A DNA stretch of 64,000 nt from CALCLY01 sp900552775 (GTDB taxonomy: Bacteria; Bacillota; Clostridia; UMGS1883; UMGS1540): the NCBI GenBank assembly GCA_937966555.1, contig CALCLY010000023.1, positions 43,432-107,431 of the forward strand, given 5' to 3'. Position 1 is the stretch's first letter, and every line of letters starts with the position of its first letter. A program made the position numbers and the translations under genes. Below the pieces are notes generated by a model that was not told the DNA's origin, made no database searches, and saw only the letters and a program-made list of their open reading frames with translations. Below are positions 24,297 to 33,084 of this stretch, one piece after another.

Positions 24297-27200
24297 ATGA
24301 AAAAATCAAATAATGAATTTAAACCGTACTTTTTGGGAATAGATATCGGAACAGATTCTGTCGGATATGCCGTGACAAACACAGATTACACTCTTTGTAA
24401 ATTTCGCGGAGAGCCTATGTGGGGAGTAACCCTTTTTGACTCTGCCGAGCAATGCGGTGAAAGAAGAGCATTCAGAAGTGCCAGAAGACGGCTTGCCAGA
24501 AGACGTCAGAGAGTGAAACTTTTGCAGGAATTCTTTTGCGGTGAAATAAATAAAGTTGACTCCGGCTTTTATAAAAAAATATCCGAGAGCGCCCTGTATC
24601 CCGAAGACAAGACCTGCGAAGCATCGTATGTTATTACAAAAGATTATAAAACTATTCACCATTTGATATGCGAGCTTATGAAGCCCGGTAAAAAACATGA
24701 CATAAGACTTATATATGCTGCATGCACATGGCTTGTGGCTCATCGCGGTCATTTCTTGAGCGACATGGATCCCGAAAACACAGACGCTATTTTGGATTTA
24801 AAACCTACATATGAAAGTTTTTTAAGCTGGTTTGAAGAAAACGGTTTGTCTTTGCCTTGGGAATGCGATTTAAATAAAATTGCAGATATCATATGCAGAA
24901 AGGATAAAGTTGCGGCAAAAGAAAGCGCTTTTTGCGCTTTGGCGTTTGGAGCGAAAAAACCTAAAGACAATGCTGAGGAATATCCGATATCAAGAACTGC
25001 AGTGATTAAACTGCTCTGCGGGGGGACAATAAAACTCGGCAAACTTTTTATAGCCGATGAACGCGCGTCGGAAATAAACAAAAGCGTTGTTCTTTCGGAT
25101 GCGGACGGGCTGCAGGAGATAATTGCGGAATTTGAGGAAGGAGCCGAGCTTTTAAAAAGGCTTTCCGCGCTTTACGACTGTGCAACACTTTCTGTGATTT
25201 TGTCAGGGCATAAATCAATTTCCGATGCAAAAGTTTCAGAATATGAGAAGCACAAAAAAGATTTAAAGGAACTTAAATGTTTGCTGCGCAAATATGATAA
25301 AACAGCTTTCGATGAAATTATAAAATCATTTTGCAAAGGAACAGATCTATCGGAAGTTTTAAAAAAATATGAAGATGGTTTTAAAATAAAAATTATCGGG
25401 CTGTTTAATGAAACAGAACCTGAAAAATATAAGGAAGCCAAAGAGTCTTTAAATAGGCTTTTAAAAGTCTATGATAGTAAAACACTTTCTGAAATTTTGG
25501 GAGGCCATAAATCAATTTCCGATGCAAAAGTTGTAGAATATGAAAAACACAAAAATGATTTAAAACAAATCAAAGACTTGCTGTGCAAATACGATAAAAT
25601 ACTTTACAACACAATGTTTCGGGATACATCAAACAACGGATACAGTGCATATGTCGGAAAATCAAAATCGGTAAAAAGAGAGGATTTTTATGATTTTGTT
25701 AAAAGTATTGTTTCGGAAATAGAAAAGAAAAACGAATCGGATAAAACAATTGAAAAGATTTTAAGTGACATTGAAAACAAAACATACATGCCGAAACAGG
25801 TAAACGGTGATAACAGGGTTATTCCGCACCAGCTGTATTACGCTGAACTTTGCAAGATTTTAGAGAATGCTTCCGAGTATTACGGATTTTTGAAAGAAAA
25901 AGACAAGGACGGTTATGTTACTTCGGAAAAAATAAAATCAATATTTCTATTTAAAATACCTTACTTTGTGGGTCCGCTTAACAGCAAGAAATTCGGCTGG
26001 ATAGCCAAAAAATCAGAAGAAAAAATATATCCGTGGAATTTTGAAAAAGTGGTTGATTTTGATAAATGCGAGCAGGAATTTATAAACAGAATGACAAATA
26101 CATGTACTTATCTTTCTGGCGCGGACGTAGCTGCCGGAAATTCGTTGCTCTATTGCAAATATTCCGTTCTTAATGAGATTAATCCGCTGAAAATCAACGG
26201 CAGACCGATAAGTACGGAACTTAAGCAAAGAATATTTAACGAGGTTTTTATGCCCGGCATAACAAACAAACCCAAAGTTACATATAAAACATTGGTTAAA
26301 TGGCTTGTGGCAAACGGAATAATCAAAAAGGGAGATGAGACAAGTATAAGCGGAATAGACACGGAAATAAAATCTTCCATGAAACCGATGTTTGATTTTT
26401 ACCGTTTGATGAAAGAGAAAAAACTAAAAGAATCAGAAGTTGAAGAAATTATAAAATACTCAACATATACCGAGGATAAGGGGAGATTTAAAAAGTGGCT
26501 CGGTGAAAAATTTGAACTCTCTGCCGAAGATATAAGGTATATATCGGGAAAAAACTATTCCGGTTTCGGAAGGCTATCGGAGGAGTTTTTAAATGTTATA
26601 GAAGGGACAGACCGCGAAACAGGTGAAACAGGCACAATTATGCACTTTATGTGGAGCACAAACGATAATTTAATGCAGATTCTGTCCGATAAATATACAT
26701 TCAGGGAGATTATAAACAAGAGAAATCGGGACTACTATGATGAAAGAACGCATTCCGTTCAAAGCAGACTTGACGATATGGGTGTTTCAAATGCTGTTAA
26801 GAGACCGGTTTTAAGAGCTCTTGAGGTAATTGATGACATTACAAAGGCAAAAAAGTCGGTACCTGAGAAAATATTTGTTGAAATGCCGCGCGGAGGTGCG
26901 CCGGAGCAGAAAAAACGTACCGATTCGCGGCAAAAACAGCTGACGGAACTTTATAAAAGTATAAAAAAGGATGCGGACGTTCAGAAAATGATGAACGAAC
27001 TTAATTCGCTTGGAGATGATGCTAACAGCCGTCTGCGCAGCGAAGCACTGTTTTTGTATTTTACGCAACTTGGAAAATGCGCTTATTGCGGAAAGCCGAT
27101 AAACATTGATGAAATAAAATCGGGCAGTGTAAATATAGACCATATATGGCCGCAGGCATATGTTAAAGATGACAGCATACATAACAATAAAGTTTTGGTT

Positions 27201-28643
27201 CATTCTCCGGAGAACAAAGATAAGGGTGATGTTTATCCGATAAAATCAGAGTGGCAAAACAAAATGCGTTCATACTGGGATTATCTTTTGGAGCATAAGC
27301 TTATTACTGCCGAGAAGCACAGAAGACTTATAAGAAACACACCGTTTTCGGATGAAGAAAAAAACGGATTTATAAACCGGCAGCTTGTTGAGACAAGTCA
27401 GTCAGCAAAGGCACTGACTTTGCTTTTAACAGAAAAATATCCTGATACGGAAATCGTGTATGTAAAAGCAAAAAATGTTTCCGAGTTCAGGCATAAATAC
27501 GGTGAAATAAAAAATAAAGCGGGACTTTCGGATGATGAAAAAAATGATGAACAGCTTATAAAATGCCGCACGGTGAACGATGTGCACCATGCTCATGACG
27601 CATACCTAAATATTGTAGTGGGAAATGTTTTCAATGAGAAATTTACAAAAAAGTTTAATGTTGCAAAGGATAAGTATTCACTGAATTATCGGGTGCTTTT
27701 CGGAAAAGAGTTTGGAAATGCGCCGGAGGTTTGGAACCCGCAAAAGCATATTGCCGTTGTTGACAAAGTTATGAACACAAAATTTGTGCATTTGACAAAG
27801 TATCAGACGAAGAAAAAGGGAAAGCTTTTTGACATACAGCCTGTAAGCGCAAAGCCGGGGCTTGTGCCGCGCAAGAAGGGACTTGATCCCGCAAAATACG
27901 GAGGTTACAACAAACCTTCCATGTCATTTTTTTCCCTTATAAAGTACACCAAAGGAAAGAAAACAGAGGTGACGTTTTTACCTGTAGATCTTCTTTGTGC
28001 GGACAAATTTGAAAATGATGCCGGATTTGCCGAAAAATATATAAAAGACACTCTCGGTAACATACGTGATTTGTCATTTCCGCTCGGAAAGAGAATTATA
28101 AAAATAAACACCGTGCTTTCGCTTGACGGATTTGAGGTTTGTATTTCAGGGAAATGCAACGGCGGAGCTTTGTTATTATTACGTTCATTAACAACATTGT
28201 ATTTGCCGTATGAACATGTGAGGTACGCTAAAGCGCTGGAAAAAACGGCGGAGAAGCTTGCGTATGACAAAAATTACAAAGTGACGGAGTTGTTTAATAA
28301 GATTACCACGGAGAAAAATCTTGAGCTTTTCGAATATTTTGCCGAAAAGATTGGTGAAAAACCGTTTTCAAGAATACCGGGAGTAAAAATAGTTCTTGAT
28401 GAAAATGAGAAGACAAAGTTTTGTAATCTGACGGTAAATAAACAGATAGAATATCTGAATAACCTTATTTTGTATTTCAAAACAAACCGACCCGGGGGTA
28501 TAAAAATAAACGGAATCACAACCGGACGACTTTATATCAGTGCAAATCTGAGCAACTGGAAATACAACGATATACGTATTATTGACAGATCCGCTTCAGG
28601 GGTTTTTGAAAAGGTGAGCGGAAATTTAAAGGAGATTTTATGA
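24297..28643 (+). CDS. cas9: CRISPR-associated endonuclease Cas9, type II-A
   Basis: 1448 residues. RuvC-I is FLGIDIGTDSVGY (Asp16), and the arginine-rich bridge helix follows (RSARRRLARRRQR, about 62-74). The REC lobe contains a duplicated segment at a 99-residue offset (see findings). RuvC-II is IFVEMPRG (Glu862), HNH is NIDHIWPQ (Asp948, His949) after CAYCGKPI, and RuvC-III is HHAHDAYLN (His1098, Asp1101). All catalytic residues are present. The PAM-interacting domain begins around RKKGLDPAKYGGYNKP; its end lacks the RKR motif of S. pyogenes Cas9. It cuts DNA matching crRNA spacers with the tracrRNA encoded just upstream. ATG behind AAAGGGG; overlaps cas1 by 4 bases. Confidence 0.97.
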   Translation: MKKSNNEFKPYFLGIDIGTDSVGYAVTNTDYTLCKFRGEPMWGVTLFDSAEQCGERRAFRSARRRLARRRQRVKLLQEFFCGEINKVDSGFYKKISESALYPEDKTCEASYVITKDYKTIHHLICELMKPGKKHDIRLIYAACTWLVAHRGHFLSDMDPENTDAILDLKPTYESFLSWFEENGLSLPWECDLNKIADIICRKDKVAAKESAFCALAFGAKKPKDNAEEYPISRTAVIKLLCGGTIKLGKLFIADERASEINKSVVLSDADGLQEIIAEFEEGAELLKRLSALYDCATLSVILSGHKSISDAKVSEYEKHKKDLKELKCLLRKYDKTAFDEIIKSFCKGTDLSEVLKKYEDGFKIKIIGLFNETEPEKYKEAKESLNRLLKVYDSKTLSEILGGHKSISDAKVVEYEKHKNDLKQIKDLLCKYDKILYNTMFRDTSNNGYSAYVGKSKSVKREDFYDFVKSIVSEIEKKNESDKTIEKILSDIENKTYMPKQVNGDNRVIPHQLYYAELCKILENASEYYGFLKEKDKDGYVTSEKIKSIFLFKIPYFVGPLNSKKFGWIAKKSEEKIYPWNFEKVVDFDKCEQEFINRMTNTCTYLSGADVAAGNSLLYCKYSVLNEINPLKINGRPISTELKQRIFNEVFMPGITNKPKVTYKTLVKWLVANGIIKKGDETSISGIDTEIKSSMKPMFDFYRLMKEKKLKESEVEEIIKYSTYTEDKGRFKKWLGEKFELSAEDIRYISGKNYSGFGRLSEEFLNVIEGTDRETGETGTIMHFMWSTNDNLMQILSDKYTFREIINKRNRDYYDERTHSVQSRLDDMGVSNAVKRPVLRALEVIDDITKAKKSVPEKIFVEMPRGGAPEQKKRTDSRQKQLTELYKSIKKDADVQKMMNELNSLGDDANSRLRSEALFLYFTQLGKCAYCGKPINIDEIKSGSVNIDHIWPQAYVKDDSIHNNKVLVHSPENKDKGDVYPIKSEWQNKMRSYWDYLLEHKLITAEKHRRLIRNTPFSDEEKNGFINRQLVETSQSAKALTLLLTEKYPDTEIVYVKAKNVSEFRHKYGEIKNKAGLSDDEKNDEQLIKCRTVNDVHHAHDAYLNIVVGNVFNEKFTKKFNVAKDKYSLNYRVLFGKEFGNAPEVWNPQKHIAVVDKVMNTKFVHLTKYQTKKKGKLFDIQPVSAKPGLVPRKKGLDPAKYGGYNKPSMSFFSLIKYTKGKKTEVTFLPVDLLCADKFENDAGFAEKYIKDTLGNIRDLSFPLGKRIIKINTVLSLDGFEVCISGKCNGGALLLLRSLTTLYLPYEHVRYAKALEKTAEKLAYDKNYKVTELFNKITTEKNLELFEYFAEKIGEKPFSRIPGVKIVLDENEKTKFCNLTVNKQIEYLNNLILYFKTNRPGGIKINGITTGRLYISANLSNWKYNDIRIIDRSASGVFEKVSGNLKEIL

Positions 28644-29509
28644 GCTGGCGAACGGTTATAATTTCAAACAGATGTAAGCTGGATCTGAGTGTCGGATACA
28701 TGGTTGTCCGCGGCGAAGATACCAAAAGGATTTTCCTCGAAGAAATAGCGGTGCTGCTTATAGAAAATCCGGCTGTATCCATGACGGGGTGTTTGCTTTC
28801 CGAACTTGCAAAACAAAAAATACGTGTTATTTTCTGCGATGAAAAAAGAAATCCGTATGCGGAGCTTCAGCCGTATAATGCCTGCCATGACAGCTCCGGG
28901 AAAATTCGCACGCAGATTGCGTGGGCGGAAAGCAGAAAGAAGACCGTGTGGACGGAAATAGTGACCGAAAAAATCAGAAACCAGGCGCGGCTTTTGGGAG
29001 AGCTGGGATTTGAGAGTGAAAGCGCAATGCTTTCGGGATATGCCGCGGATGTAACGCACGGTGATTTGACAAACCGTGAAGGACATGCGGCAAAAGTGTA
29101 TTTTAATGCGCTTTTCGGCAAATCATTTTCACGCGGACAGGAAAACCCTGTTAATGCTGCTCTGAATTACGGATATTCACTGCTTCTTTCGGCGTTCAAC
29201 AGAGAGGTTAGCTTAAACGGTTATTTGGCACAACTCGGCATATGCCACGATAACGCCGGTAATCCGTATAATCTTTCATGCGATCTGATGGAACCTTTTC
29301 GTCCTGTTATAGACAGGGTGGTTTATAATATGAATCCGGTGTTTTTTGAAAAAGAAGAGAAGATTTGTCTTGTTTCGCTTCTTCGTGAAAGTTTCATGAT
29401 ATCGGGAAGCAGACAAACGCTTTTAAATGCCGTAAAAATATACACAAAAAGCATTTTTGACGCTATAAACGACAATGACTTGTCGGAAGTTAAATTTATA
29501 AAGATATGA
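28640..29509 (+). CDS. cas1: CRISPR integrase Cas1
   Basis: 289 residues, subtype II-A size. Catalytic residues lie in NREGHAAKVYF (Glu), GICHDNAGNPYNL (His) and DLMEPFRPVIDR (Asp/Glu). With Cas2 it inserts new spacers at the leader end of the array. AAAGGAGA precedes the ATG, which overlaps the cas9 stop by 4 bases; it overlaps cas2 likewise. Confidence 0.96.
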   Translation: MSWRTVIISNRCKLDLSVGYMVVRGEDTKRIFLEEIAVLLIENPAVSMTGCLLSELAKQKIRVIFCDEKRNPYAELQPYNACHDSSGKIRTQIAWAESRKKTVWTEIVTEKIRNQARLLGELGFESESAMLSGYAADVTHGDLTNREGHAAKVYFNALFGKSFSRGQENPVNAALNYGYSLLLSAFNREVSLNGYLAQLGICHDNAGNPYNLSCDLMEPFRPVIDRVVYNMNPVFFEKEEKICLVSLLRESFMISGSRQTLLNAVKIYTKSIFDAINDNDLSEVKFIKI

Positions 29510-29826
29510 GTTACAGATTTATGAGAATGATAGTCTTTTTCGACCTTCCCACAGAGACCTCTGCTGACAAAAAGGAATACAGAAAATTCAGAAATTTGCT
29601 TATAAAAAACGGATTTCTTATGATGCAGGAATCGATTTATTGCCGCATGGTTTTAAACGGCTCCGTCTGCCGCTCCGTGGAGGAAACCGTCAGGCGAGGC
29701 AGGCCGCCTGCGGGTATGGTGCAGCTTTTAACCGTAACGGAAAAGCAGTTTTCGTCCATGAGATATATATGCGGTAAAAGCACAAGCGATGTAATAGATT
29801 CAGACGAAAGGATTGTGATTTTGTGA
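29506..29826 (+). CDS. cas2: CRISPR-associated protein Cas2
   Basis: 106 residues with a ferredoxin-like fold. The first strand MRMIVFFDLPT carries the conserved aspartate. It forms the dimeric core of the Cas1-Cas2 integrase. It overlaps cas1 and csn2 by 4 bases each, indicating translational coupling. Confidence 0.95.
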   Translation: MSYRFMRMIVFFDLPTETSADKKEYRKFRNLLIKNGFLMMQESIYCRMVLNGSVCRSVEETVRRGRPPAGMVQLLTVTEKQFSSMRYICGKSTSDVIDSDERIVIL

Positions 29827-30485
29827 AGCTTGTAAGCCCGTTGTTTCAAAGCGTTGCGGAAATTTCCGAAGGTGAGATTTTTTTGCTGGCAATTGAAAAT
29901 CAGCATCTTTTCAGAGAGTTTTTGGAGGATCTTTATGCAGGGGCAGAGGGCGGAGAGGTAAAGACGGTGCTGTCTCAAAACAACGCCCCTATTCCCATTC
30001 GCGGCAATATTGATATAAGGGCAAATTTTGCGCCGTTTGAAATCAATACCCGTCATCTTCTGGCTGCAATTACGTCACAACTTGAGAAGAAAGCTGTGGA
30101 CGAAGAGAATTACTTAAAGACAGCTGAAATAATTCACTCTGCAGAGAAATACGCGGAGGAGCTGTGTTTTGATTTTCCGTTCAGGGCAGAGTGCAATATT
30201 ACGCCGCAGTCTTTTGTGAAAGGTCTTCATGTCACTGCGGCGGATGATGCAGAAACGGATATTGAGCGGATTTTTCAATATATGGAGCTTGTAATGCATT
30301 TTTCTGCCCACAAGCTTTTTGTATTTGTGAATTTCCGAAGTTTTTTTGACGATTCGGACTTGATTGAACTGTATAAATACGTTAAATCAAAGCAAATGCG
30401 CATTTTGCTTCTTGAAAGTACCGGGCGTAAGAGCATATGCGGCATAAAGCAGATTATAATAGATTCTGATTTGTGTGAATTCTGA
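29823..30485 (+). CDS. csn2: CRISPR adaptation protein Csn2
   Basis: 220 residues from a GTG overlapping the cas2 stop, the size of the short Csn2 family. The C-terminal half has KLFVFVNFRSFF and RILLLES strands matching the Csn2 core, a ring-forming, calcium-dependent protein that binds DNA ends during spacer acquisition. Its presence defines subtype II-A. Last cas gene, 105 bases before the array. Confidence 0.93.
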   Translation: MKLVSPLFQSVAEISEGEIFLLAIENQHLFREFLEDLYAGAEGGEVKTVLSQNNAPIPIRGNIDIRANFAPFEINTRHLLAAITSQLEKKAVDEENYLKTAEIIHSAEKYAEELCFDFPFRAECNITPQSFVKGLHVTAADDAETDIERIFQYMELVMHFSAHKLFVFVNFRSFFDDSDLIELYKYVKSKQMRILLLESTGRKSICGIKQIIIDSDLCEF

Positions 30486-30494
30486 TTTTATGGT

Positions 30495-30590
30495 TTGACA
30501 AATTCTTTGTTTTAAAGTATAATTAAAGAGTAAACATGTTTATTGCCCTTTTTACACGCGGTTTTCGTAGGATCGTTTTTCTCATTTGAG
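30495..30590 (+). promoter_or_regulatory. CRISPR leader with promoter and integration anchor
   Basis: TTGACA (30495-30500), 17 bases, TATAAT (30518-30523): a full consensus promoter for the array. The leader ends in ATTTGAG (30584-30590) directly before the first repeat, identical to the leader-end anchoring motif described for streptococcal II-A systems. New spacers should therefore enter at 30590/30591. Confidence 0.88.
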
Positions 30591-31348
30591 GTTTGAGAGT
30601 AGTGTAAATTTAAAGGGTAATTAAACCTTTATCGTTCAATTTTACTTGCCCTATCCGTTTGAGAGTAGTGTAAATTTAAAGGGTAATTAAACAGTAGCAT
30701 TGCCTGTTGCTGCATACAACTGTTTGAGAGTAGTGTAAATTTAAAGGGTAATTAAACCCGCAGTTTGTCAACAAAGATTTTTCGTGTGTTTGAGAGTAGT
30801 GTAAATTTAAAGGGTAATTAAACCGCGCACAATTGCAACTGACATGATAAAAGTTTGAGAGTAGTGTAAATTTAAAGGGTAATTAAACAAAAAATTCGCA
30901 AAAGGCATGACACCACAGGTTTGAGAGTAGTGTAAATTTAAAGGGTAATTAAACTATTAATTATTTATTACTGCTTTCGGCATTGTTTGAGAGTAGTGTA
31001 AATTTAAAGGGTAATTAAACGACAATCCATTTTTAGACCCCGACACTGTGTTTGAGAGTAGTGTAAATTTAAAGGGTAATTAAACCACAAAAGCAATCGG
31101 ATTCACTGACGGTAAGTTTGAGAGTAGTGTAAATTTAAAGGGTAATTAAACTTTGAGCGGTTTGTCACAGAATAATTCGGCGTTTGAGAGTAGTGTAAAT
31201 TTAAAGGGTAATTAAACTATTGGGCGTATTCCGATGTTGCCTACGCGTTTGAGAGTAGTGTAAATTTAAAGGGTAATTAAACACGGCGTATCGTATGTAT
31301 GGCTGTTGGAGGGTTTGAGAGTAGTGTAAATTTAAAGGGTAATTAAAA
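30591..31348 (+). CRISPR. type II-A CRISPR array, 12 repeats and 11 spacers
   Basis: 36-bp repeats beginning GTTTGAGAGTAGTGTAAAT and ending GGGTAATTAAAC start at 30591, 30657, 30722, 30788, 30853, 30919, 30985, 31050, 31116, 31182, 31247 and 31313. Spacers are 29 or 30 bp and all different. Repeats 1-11 are identical; the last ends in AAAA instead of AAAC, as expected for the oldest, leader-distal unit. By eye no spacer matches elsewhere in the window. Confidence 0.98.
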
Positions 31349-31374
31349 AGAAGGGAGACATCCTTTCTTTTTTT
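31348..31374 (+). terminator. terminator of the CRISPR array
   Basis: AAGAAGGGA (31348-31356) pairs at 8 of 9 positions with TCCTTTCTT (31361-31369), followed by a T run, starting at the last base of the final repeat. It closes pre-crRNA transcription before metY. Confidence 0.75.
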
Positions 31375-31414
31375 GTTATAAAAAAATTTTATATATTTAC
31401 ATAGTTATTATGTA

Positions 31415-31466
31415 TTGGACAAACGGGGAAAAATGTTGTAAAATAAACTTATCAAACAGATAGGTT
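31415..31466 (+). promoter_or_regulatory. metY promoter with downstream inverted repeat
   Basis: TTGGAC (31415-31420), 18 bases, TAAAAT (31439-31444). Right after it AACTTATC (31446-31453) and GATAGGTT (31459-31466) form an imperfect inverted repeat around the transcription start, a plausible repressor site. No SAM riboswitch is present in the short leader. Confidence 0.5.
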
Positions 31467-31494
31467 ATATATGAACATTTAGGAGGTTTTAAAA

Positions 31495-32787
31495 ATGGCT
31501 GATAAAAAATACAGATTTGAAACATTACAGGTCCAGGCAGGACAGGAAAATCCCGATCCGGCAACGGACGCGAGAGCGGTTCCGATATACGCGTCAACTT
31601 CGTTTGTCTTTCACAACTCGGAGCATGCCGCAGACAGGTTTGCACTCCGTGATGCCGGAAACATTTACGGCAGACTGACAAATCCCACTCAGAATGTGTT
31701 TGAAGAAAGAATTGCAGCGCTTGAAGGCGGCGCGGCGGCTTTGGGTGTGGCTTCCGGCGCGGCGGCAATAACATACACGATTCAGGCACTGGCAAAAGCC
31801 GGTGAGCACATTGTGGCTTCCAAAACAATTTACGGCGGAACATACAATCTTTTGGCGCATACGCTTCCGCTTTCATCGGGAATAACAACAACATTTGTAG
31901 ATCCCGATGATGAAGATGCGTTTGAAAAAGCAATTCGTCCCGAAACCAAGGCGCTTTACATAGAAACTCTGGGAAACCCAAATTCGAATATTGCGGATAT
32001 TGAGGCGATAGCCGCGATTGCACACAGACACAATATTCCGCTTGTAGTGGATTCCACATTTGCAACACCGTATCTTGTGCGCCCCATAGAATACGGAGCG
32101 GACATTGTTGTGCACAGCGCCACAAAATTTATAGGCGGACACGGAACGGCGATAGGCGGCGTGATAATAGACGGCGGAACGTTTGACTTTAAAGCTTCCG
32201 GCAAATATCCGTGGATTTCGGAGCCGAATCCCTCGTACCACGGAGTCAGCTTTTCGGACGCGGCAGGTCCCGCGGCTTTTGCAACATATATAAGAGCGAT
32301 TATATTAAGAGACACGGGCGCAACTCTTTCGCCGTTCCATGCATTTATATTTTTGCAGGGACTTGAGACGCTGTCTTTGAGAGTTGAAAGACATGTTTCA
32401 AACGCTTTGAAAATTGTTGAGTTTTTAAACTCGCATCCGCAGGTTGAGGCGGTTCACCACCCGTCTTTGGAAAGCGAACCGAGCCACAAACTTTATAAAA
32501 AGTATTTCCCCAAAGGCGGCGCTTCCATCTTTACTTTTGAGATTAAAGGTGACGATAAAACGGCAAAGAAATTTATTGATAATCTGAAGATTTTCTCGCT
32601 CCTTGCAAATGTTGCCGACGTTAAATCTCTTGTTATTCATCCCGCTTCAACAACGCACTCGCAGCTTTCGGAGGAGGAACTTGCAGAGCAGGGCATAAAG
32701 CCGAATACAATAAGACTTTCAATAGGTATAGAAAACGTGGAAGATTTGATTGAAGCTCTTTCCGAAGCTTTTGAAGCCGTGAAATAA
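31495..32787 (+). CDS. metY: O-acetylhomoserine sulfhydrylase
   Basis: 430 residues, the length of MetY and longer than MetB/MetC. The PLP lysine is in VVVHSATKFIGGHG, the substrate-site region is IYASTSFVF, and the end is RLSIGIENVEDLIEALSEAF. It makes homocysteine from O-acetylhomoserine and sulfide. ATG behind TAGGAGG. Single-gene unit directly downstream of the CRISPR array, with no functional link apparent. Confidence 0.93.
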   Translation: MADKKYRFETLQVQAGQENPDPATDARAVPIYASTSFVFHNSEHAADRFALRDAGNIYGRLTNPTQNVFEERIAALEGGAAALGVASGAAAITYTIQALAKAGEHIVASKTIYGGTYNLLAHTLPLSSGITTTFVDPDDEDAFEKAIRPETKALYIETLGNPNSNIADIEAIAAIAHRHNIPLVVDSTFATPYLVRPIEYGADIVVHSATKFIGGHGTAIGGVIIDGGTFDFKASGKYPWISEPNPSYHGVSFSDAAGPAAFATYIRAIILRDTGATLSPFHAFIFLQGLETLSLRVERHVSNALKIVEFLNSHPQVEAVHHPSLESEPSHKLYKKYFPKGGASIFTFEIKGDDKTAKKFIDNLKIFSLLANVADVKSLVIHPASTTHSQLSEEELAEQGIKPNTIRLSIGIENVEDLIEALSEAFEAVK

Positions 32788-32797
32788 GCATTACGGC

Positions 32798-33031
32798 TTA
32801 TTCAAAAGCATACATTATAAACGCGCATACCGCGCATGCAAACGCAGCGCCGAGGAAAAGCCGTGCCATAAACGGTATAGGATTTTTCCTTGGCTTTTTG
32901 TAACCCATTTTGCACAGATAATTTTCTATAATCTGTTCCGCCTCCGCAACTATATCGGTTTTTGCGGATTCGTGCGGACAGAGGATTTTTGAGATATTCC
33001 TAAGTATGTGTTTTTTTGGCTTTTCGTGCAT
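32798..33031 (-). CDS. small membrane protein of unknown function
   Basis: 77 residues. A basic soluble N-terminus with a short helix (AEAEQIIENYLCKMGY) is followed by KKPRKNPIPF and one C-terminal membrane helix (LFLGAAFACAVCAFIMYAF), so it is tail-anchored. GAAAGGATGAC precedes the ATG. It lies between metY and spoIIE with its own strand orientation matching spoIIE. I do not recognise a family. Confidence 0.6.
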   Translation of the reverse strand: MHEKPKKHILRNISKILCPHESAKTDIVAEAEQIIENYLCKMGYKKPRKNPIPFMARLFLGAAFACAVCAFIMYAFE

Positions 33032-33084
33032 ATTGTCATCCTTTCAGTTAACTTTAATTGTTATTATATACATTTTCTTCTTTT

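Noticed and set aside
27090..27112. Four-cysteine zinc site in the Cas9 HNH domain
   Set aside because: Only the first CAYC pair is present; the second cysteine pair needed for a zinc finger is not visible nearby.
30627..31312. Self-targeting spacers against this window
   Set aside because: Reading each spacer against the window by eye on both strands gave no convincing match; a genome-wide search would be needed.
31375..31494. SAM riboswitch before metY
   Set aside because: The leader after the likely start is too short and shows no riboswitch core; only a small inverted repeat.
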